From Corylus avellana (lineage: Eukaryota; Streptophyta; Magnoliopsida; Fagales; Betulaceae), in the NCBI RefSeq assembly GCF_901000735.1, contig NC_081551.1, forward strand, positions 17,760,545 through 17,824,544: a stretch of DNA of 64,000 nt. The letters run 5' to 3'. This document shows positions 24,425 through 33,400 of the stretch, piece by piece. Each line of letters starts with the position of its first letter. Positions within the stretch are counted from its first letter, which is position 1. Made by a program: the position numbers and the translations under genes. Under the pieces are notes generated by a model. The model saw nothing but the letters and a program-made list of their open reading frames with translations. It did no database searches and had not been told where the DNA came from.

Positions 24425-27400
24425 CTCATGATATCCAATTGCCCTCGATCCCAATAATGTTGTTCATGTGTATGTATATATACAAAAAAAAGTTATATAT
24501 ATATATATATACACATGTGTGAGGTGCTAAACATTTATTCAATAAGTCTTACACATAAAAATAATTTATTATTGTTATTATTATTATTATGGATGTATAA
24601 TAGTTAATCACAAAAACATTATACTGGCTTATGTGAGAAAAAAATCTGTCTAAACAAAATATATATATAATCTCTATAAAACCTACAAACTAATATTCCA
24701 ATAATAAGAGTCAAACTCCTTAGATAACCACTCATACAAGAATCCTAAAATACCCATAAGAAGTAAATACTAACCTACCATAAATCTCTTTCAAGAAAAT
24801 AAAATAAAATGATATTAGAGAAAGGGGTCCTTACTTTAAAATAGCTGTGGACAGGGCCAATGATCTCGGAGTTCTCAAGCTGATTCATCAAGTTGGTTTA
24901 TTTTGCATTAATCTCTCATTTCTTTCTTTTCTTTCTTTTTCTAAAAAAAAAAACTCCTACTTATTTTCTTTTCTCTTTAATTTTCTGTAACAGGGATCAG
25001 TATTGGTCAACAATACACAGTTAAGGACTTCAAGAGTGCCATCCAAGCTGCAGTGGGCCTGAAACTCGGCCGGCCACTGGAAATGCACATTACATGCAAC
25101 TTCGACTGAATCAGTAGTACTAGACAGAAGAAGGTGGTTCAAATACATGAGATAAGGTTTTGTACCGATAACACTGGACTTCAATTCATAAACTGTGCAT
25201 CAAAGAGTAGTATTTGGTCATGCGATAATTCCAAGATGTATGCTCTTCCTCTTCCATGATACATTTCAGATGTAGATAGGGCTGGCCTGTGGGTCTTTAT
25301 GTTATTTTCCCAAATGCATGCCTTTGAGATCTCTTCTTCTTCTTCAATTGTTAGTTTCTCAAGGCACTACCGACCTACTAATTATAATAAGAAGAGCCTG
25401 GATTTCATTATTTTGGTAATTTCGGTTTATTGTTTCACATGGGCCAATGTCACGTCAAATTTATGATTAACATGAATCATATATACTGACTAGCTAGCTA
25501 ACTCTTATACAATTAAAAAAATGATATAATTATATATAATAATATTCAATATTCTTTCATTGTTTAACTTAGTATATTCTTATATACATTAATCCACTAC
25601 TCAACATAATTAATTAAACAATAATTGAGCGAATCATATTGTATATATTATTTTTATTTAATTTCCAATACAAATATTACAAAACTGCATTCCAAGTTAA
25701 GTCTTTATTTCTTTCTTCTCACAGAATTTTCAATAACTGTAAGAATTGAATGGCAATTCTTGAATTGAATGGCAATAAGGAAGCGGAAGGAGAAACGAAA
25801 ACTAAATATGAGTAATTAATGCTTCGATCCATGTTCATTAACAATGGATTGCATCAATAAATGCACTGGTTAAAAATATCAGAAAAATCCTAATTTCAAT
25901 ATATATATATATAGATATGAGAAAAATATTAATTTGATTCAATTACCCTACACGTCTATTCCTACCTTAATTCTATGTTGCACATTATAATTATTGGTCA
26001 CCTACACACACTCCTGCATGTGCATAATTAATGAAGGAATTAAACTACAATATTAATACATTGAAGATAAAAGAAATGAATAAGAAATAGGTGGAAATTG
26101 GTGAATGGAGATCTAATTTTAATTAAGACACTGTGGGACCCAAAAAAATAGGAATTCAAAAGGATATTTGTCATGCTTAAGGAATAAAGACTCAAGTGGC
26201 TTGAAATTGTTCCACCTAGATGCATTAAAAGTTTGGTGATATTAATTTAATTATATCATTTTTTTTCTTTAATTACATTATTTATCTTTATTTATTTATT
26301 TTTGTATCTCTTGAAAAACAAAATAGTAATTAAAATAAATTCAGAACATGTTTGACCAACTAAGATGTTGCCAATTAATTAAAACATAATTTTTTAGGGT
26401 TTTATGTTTAGTGGGCATTTGAATAAAGTATGTTATACCTTATGGGGCTTTTAATGCGAAGATCATATTCGAGGAGTCTATAGTGACCACCTTAATTGCA
26501 ATGCCCACTAACCAGCAAATGAAGATGAAATTAAGAATGATTAATTGCAGTCAATGGGTTGATGGTGGTGTAATGAGAAGTGTTACACATTTATCTTTTG
26601 GATGTTGGTTTCTGGTTTGGAGCTTGAGCTTGGGTAGAGGAAGCTCGATCTATTTTTTCACATGCTATCTTATTTTCGGATTAATCTATGCAAGTCTTTT
26701 TGTGTGCATGCATGCATGTTTTGAATCATAATTGGGTCTACCTAGCTTACGTGCTTTGGTCTCATTGGGGCTGTCTTTGAGGTCTTTCTTCAATTTAATT
26801 ATTTTTATTTATTTTTGAAGTCTGTATATTTGAGACGACGCGAAATAAACCAAACAAAAAGAATTGTCTTTCATTTTCTTCATTCGTTTCACTCAAAGCA
26901 AGAACACGAAAGCACAAATCCAAGAATAGCAATTGTGTCCATATATAACTATAAATAAATATCATCATTATAAGAAATCCCAAGTTAATAAGTGAAAAGA
27001 CCTGATAATCTTTTTGGTAATTCATTTTTCCATTTCTCCATACTGGAATATAATAAAAGTACCTATAACAATTAATTTACATTATAATTGGACAACCATC
27101 AATTATCAAAAAGCAATATTTGTTAATTGGGCTCACACGCTAGCCGTTTGCTACTCGGCCTTTTCGGTCATAATCCCATGGGTCTATTTTTTTTTGAAGG
27201 TAGCGATTTGTATTCTGTCAACTTGAAAGTCGCTCTTTATCGTATGCCAACCATCAGGCTCTCGTCACTTTGAAATTTGTTGATGATTTCAGTCCAAAAT
27301 GCCTAAGCTTGATTCAATAAACCTTGAGTGAGCCTGAGTTTTTTTTTTTTTGGGTACAATTTCGGTGTGGTTTAGTCTTTTTCATTAAAAAAAAAAAAAC

Positions 27401-30400
27401 ATTTATCAGGTTTTTTTGAGAAAAATTAAGGGGTATGGACATATCAGGTGGCAGGTGCATGTAATGGTCATAATTATATGAATATTGCAAAAGCAATATT
27501 TGCTGATACATTTGGCAGAACATGAATGCGCAATATACTACATAGACATTATACCTTATAAGATATAAGTTTAGATTTGGATCTCTTTATTTGTAAAGGT
27601 AATGTGATTAATTAGGCAATTAAATCATATTAGTGGATATGCTAATGCTTGGATGAGGGAATTGAAGCTCAGATGCTTAAGAATTATCCATTTAACATAA
27701 TTAAAGTATTTTACGTACACGTGCTTTATAAAAGAAATGAACAATTACATTTTACTCCCCTAAAGTTTGGGACAATTTTCAATTCGACCTCTAATATTTC
27801 AGTTTTTGCAATGCACCCCCCAAACTTCCAAATTTTTTAATTCGACCAATTTTATCCCAAAATTTTCATATTGCCCTTATTTATTTATTATAAAAAATAA
27901 AATAAAATTTGGGGGTGCAAAAATGGTCAAATGGCCAAAGGGGTGGCCCCCTGAATTTTTTTTTTAAAAATTTTTTTATAAAAAATTAGGGGCAATATGG
28001 GAAGTTTGAGATAAAATTGGTCAAATTGCAAAAATTTGGAAGTTTTGGGGGGGGGGGGGGTAAAGTATACTTTTCCCGAAAAGAAAAAACACACTACCAT
28101 TTTTGTTGGCAATAAAAACAATTTAGGGTACAACTTCTGTTCCCTTGCTTTAGGGGACAACAAATGAATCTCTTTCACGGATTCTTTTAAAGTAATTCTA
28201 AAAGTCACAAATGAGGAGTTTTGTGTAACATCCCCACAAAGTTACTTTTCGGGAACAAAATGTAAAATAATGAAGTTGAACAGCTTATTAAAACCGCAAT
28301 CTCAAATTAACCCTAAAACATCCATTAAGCTCCAAACTCCTCCTTCTGCAACACCCAGATTTTAGTGCTTGAATTCTAGCCCGAACATGCCCCTAATGAC
28401 CGGTAATTTTGTAACTCTTTTTTCTATTTCTTTTTGAGCAAATTCGGAATAGTTATGGTCTGATGGGTCCAGAGGGTTCAATTGTTTGAAAGTAAATAAC
28501 ATGTCTTGATTCTGTTTTTGTCTCTTTATTTATTTTTTTTAATTTTTTAATTTATTTTTAATAACAATAATAATAATTTCAGTCAAAAATAGCAAGAAGC
28601 TCTCTGAAATTCTTCACTGAGAGGAGCTCTTTGTGATTAGTTTTGCATAAAAATTGGCTGCTTGAGTCCTCCGTAGTCTACATAGATATTGGAAATTAAT
28701 TTCTATGAAGTTTGAATACAATTAGGAAGCAGCACACTGGGCTGGGCCTGATTCCAGCGAATTTTGAACTGCTAACTCAAAGCATATTGTTCAAGCCCAA
28801 GCCCAAATGGGCAAATGTTCAACTTCAATAATCTCTCTTTTTACATTTCGTTCCCCTCTTTGTCGAAACTAAAAAACCCTGCGAATCATCTCTGCTTTCT
28901 CTACTCATTACCCGATGATGATGATGATGATGGCCAACGAATTGCCTGAAGACTTGTTGACGCAGATTCTGCTATGGCTTCCGGTCGTCTCTCTCTTGCG
29001 TTTCAAGTGCGTCTGCAAATCCTGGTACGCTCTCATCACACACCAAAACTTCGTAAGAAAACACCTCCTACACAACAAGAACTGCAACACCCACCTTCTC
29101 CTTAATACGTTCAACAATACATTGGGCGATTATGTTGTATCCAAGATTTCTTATGAAGAACTCCAAATATCCCCCCTTACACAACCTCTACCTTCACAGG
29201 ATTTTGGGAACGGCCTGAATTTTAGTATTTGTGTGGTGGGTTCTTGCAATGGTCTCGTTTGTCTCCACGCTCACGGTACATTGAATGTTGTTATATGGAA
29301 CCCTACAACTAAAGAAACAAAGGTTGTCCCCGAATCAAACCTGCCCCTCTTCGCCCCCACTGGATATTGCACCCATATTCAAGGTATGGGATTTGGTTTT
29401 GATGCCAAAACTAATGACTACAAGATAATCAACTTTGTTAGTATGTATGATCCCTATTTTAAGGACTATTATTCACAATACGTTAGGGACATAATATACC
29501 AAAAAGAGTTATACAGCTTAAGCACCGATTCTTGGAGAAAAGTTGATGGACCCCCGTGTTTTATTGTTGAAACTCATCAAGGTGTGATGACATACACCAC
29601 CGGGATGGGTTCTTGCCTGGCATATGATGATGGCCAGGAGACATTTGTTTTGTCATTTGACATGAGCGATGAGGTATTCCTAAAAACACCACATCCAGAT
29701 AATGTTCAAGGGGAAACCCTTTTCGTGTTGAATGAATCGATTGCTATGGCTGATACTATATGGAATGAAGAATCGACGGAGATTCGATTTGATATATGGT
29801 TGTTGCTTAAAGTTGGTGTTAAGGACTCCTGGACTAGGCTTTTCACTATTGGACCGTTTACAGAAATTCACCGCCCAATTGGATTTTGGAAGAATGACAC
29901 CATGTTCTTGCACAAAATTGATGACGGACAACTGTTCTTGTATGACCCCTCTACCAAACAAATGACTGATCTCCAAATTCCTGGAGAAAATGACTGGATG
30001 CAGTTGGTTACTTACATGGAGACCCTGGTTTCTGTCAAGCGAGGAAATGAATCTGAAGAATAGGACAATTGTTGACAAGGCTTGAGGCCCATGTTTCTAT
30101 ATCTGTTCCAATTGTGTTTCAGGCAGCATATATGTGCCGAGATAATATATTATGCTTATTCTTGACAAAATTGTCTTTCTCAAATATTTATACATTTACA
30201 TTTAACCCGTATTTTTTTTCGAGCAATTGTGAGAGATTTTTATGGTTAAATAAGCAGTTGTACGAGGGTTCTTCACACCATCTTTATTTTAATTATCATG
30301 AAGAATTATCTTTTCACCATCCCATAAGTTTAGTGTTTCGTTTATATATATATTGATATTTCTTTCTAGCTACTACATAGCAATTTACTGTTGAAGAGGT

Positions 30401-33400
30401 TTTGGTACTTAAAGTATGGTTGATGGGACCAGTGGACATAATTTTCAAAATTGAGCTCTTTGATTTCATTTGTATGAGGTTCATAGGTCTTTGGTGCATA
30501 AAGCCAGGCTGTTAAGCAAGCATATTGCCCTTTTATCAAGATACTTTAAAGCATATTCAGTCCATCTGCTAAATGTATTGTTGTTTTAGTTGTGTTGCCT
30601 TGGCATTTGGAGATAGGATAGATATCATTGTTTGAATCATTATCTATAGGGGTATTGAATTGTTTCTGGGGATTCCATTATTTTAGATTCCCAAAGTTGT
30701 AGAGTTATGATGGTATGAATCTAATGATATGCCTGAACCAAGTTTGCGCAGTGTCTGCTAATTACAAATGATCAATAGAAAATCTTTCTTATGAGATAAT
30801 CCAATGATCTAATATATGAACTGAACATATATGAACTAGAATGTATATCAAGCGTTCAGTTGCTCTAAGAAATCTGCAAGGTGCTTGCATGTATTTGATC
30901 AAATTTGGAGTTGATTCCAATGATGCATTTTACCACAAAGAAATTCCAAAATGATGGTTCTATGACTGGTGGTGCATTTGATTTTGAAAGAGCAACGACA
31001 TCACTTTCCAATCAGTCATTGTCGTCGTCTAAGAAGGTAACTCTTGCGAGGCACGGCCTTAGCTCTTGGAATGAAGAGAGTAAAGTTCAGGTGTGTTCCT
31101 CCTCTGCTTTTTTAAAATCTTTATCCATCTTCTATTATGTTTCAGCATTATCCTATAATCATGTTAGAATGAAAAAAAAAAAAAAAAAAAAAAAATCAAA
31201 GTTATGCACATTAAAAAACTAAGTATTTTCAGTTTCATTCGTTGACAAGAAACAGAAGTACCTGAACTGCTAAAATTGATTTTCACTATATACAAATGTT
31301 TATGTTGCTATTCTCTTTCACTGTATTAGGATTTAAGGAACCATTTAACCCGACTTAGTTAATCATTTTTCTTGAAGGCTTCTATGGTTGAACAAAAGTT
31401 CAAGTCCCACTCTTCACCTTGTCTATTATCATTATATTGAGGGTAATGCTATTTAGTAGACTCGTTACAATTGTCATACAACTGGTAACGTGGTAGTAAA
31501 AATCAACACTTGGATCAGCACTTGTAAAAGAAAAAAAATCACTTCATTCTTTAGAGTATCTAGCGACTAACTTGGTTGCTATATCAACATTCAGGGAAGC
31601 TCAAACTTATCAATCCTAACAGAAACTGGAGTGAGGCAAGCAGAGAGGTATAGAAAAGCCTGGGCAAATATATACTTTGATGAATGCTTTTCAAGTCCAA
31701 TATCTCGTGCTAAGGTTCGACTAACACAATTTAGTGTGCTGATTTTTAATACTTTACCAATTTTATCTCTAAGTGTTTAATGCAGTCCACTGCTGAAGTT
31801 ATATGGCAAGGGAGGGAAGAACCACTTGTTTTCCTTGATTCGCTGAAGGAAGCCCATCTATTTTTTCTTGAAGGCATGAAAAATGGTCCGTCTCCTTTTT
31901 ATACTGAGAGTTCTAAAACTTCAGAGCTGTGTTTGATGCAACTCTATCTAATTCGTAGTGACCTTATTAGATTGATTTACTTTATATCTTACACATTGAA
32001 TTTAGTCATCTCTAGCTAGCTTGAAACTTGCTTTAGTTAAATTGTAGATTTATAATGGTCCTTGGAGGCAGTGGATGCTAAGGAGAGATATCCAAAGGAG
32101 TATACCACATGGAGAGAAGATCCTGCTAATTTCTATGTGAATGGTGTCTACCCTATACGAAAACTATGGGCAACGGCAAGAGAGGCTTGGAGGGAAATGT
32201 TACTCTCACCGGTACGCTTTTCCCTTTCTCTACCATTGTTTTACTATTTTCAGGTTTCAACTCAATATAGTTACGGTATGAATATCTTTCTCATTTATGA
32301 TGGGGGAGAATTTTTTGGTTGTCACTCACAATAATGTTGCTGGTCTTTGGATAATGTTGGTAGCGTATTATAAAGACTGTTATAATATAGGCTTTCTATA
32401 TAGGTTTGATAATTTCCTTCCCTATACATTTTCCTTGGTTAGTTGATTGTAACCTAACATCTTATTTGTATTGTATTCACTTACCACCGTTTCCCAATAA
32501 ATGGGGATCATTTATATTGTAAAGATCAACCATGTAACACGTCATGTTCTGCTTTGGACTTATGGTGTGACCAATCAAACAATAAGAGCAAAATGTAGCC
32601 CTAGTGGGCAATATAATGTCAAACCACCCGAAAATCCTGCCTCCATTTTCTCTCATTTTCCACTTTTCTCTTTAATTTTCTATTTCATTATGAAATCCTT
32701 CAAAGACTGTAAGTAAAACCGCTTAATTCATACTGGTGTACCCCAAGTCTGATGTGATAGTGTTAGCTGCTGTTGTTTTGTTTTGTTGTTGCTGTTGTGT
32801 GTTCTTTTCTTTTACTGGGTTACCTTCATGTCTTTTGCACATTTTAGAATGGCACTGCTGCTCCAATGATACATTTCTCATCACTTCTTCACTGGTTAGC
32901 TGAACAGTAAAATAAACCATTTCATCATCTTTTGATAACCATGAGATATCATTGGAGTGAAATATAACACATTATGCACTATAATTTCCTTTGACAGTCA
33001 ACCCTAACAAAGCTTTTAATGGTTCAGGTTCTGAGCAATAGATATGAATAATGGCGGAATATCTGTTTTTAACTTCAACAAAAGAGGAGAAGCAATGCTT
33101 CAATCTTTAAACATGACAGCCCACATGTATGGTGATCACTTCTATATTTACTATTTACTAAAACTTATTGATATGGAACTCACTGATGAGAAAGAAGCTT
33201 ACCTTACTGCCCAACATCTAAGGACACAGAATTCACACCGCAGAATCATACAACACTAAACTGGTTTATGCCTGTAAGGGTTTCAGGTTTGAAATTGAGA
33301 AACTTACACTCGAATTTATTTGCAATGATGTATGGCTGGGGCTGTGCATTTTAATGGCATGTTTATTTTATTTTTTNNNNNNNNNNNNNNNNNNNNNNNN

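Noticed and set aside
24238..24522. Open frames across the gap and TA/CA repeats
   Set aside because: They consist of Ile-Tyr or Thr-His repeats and translated Ns.
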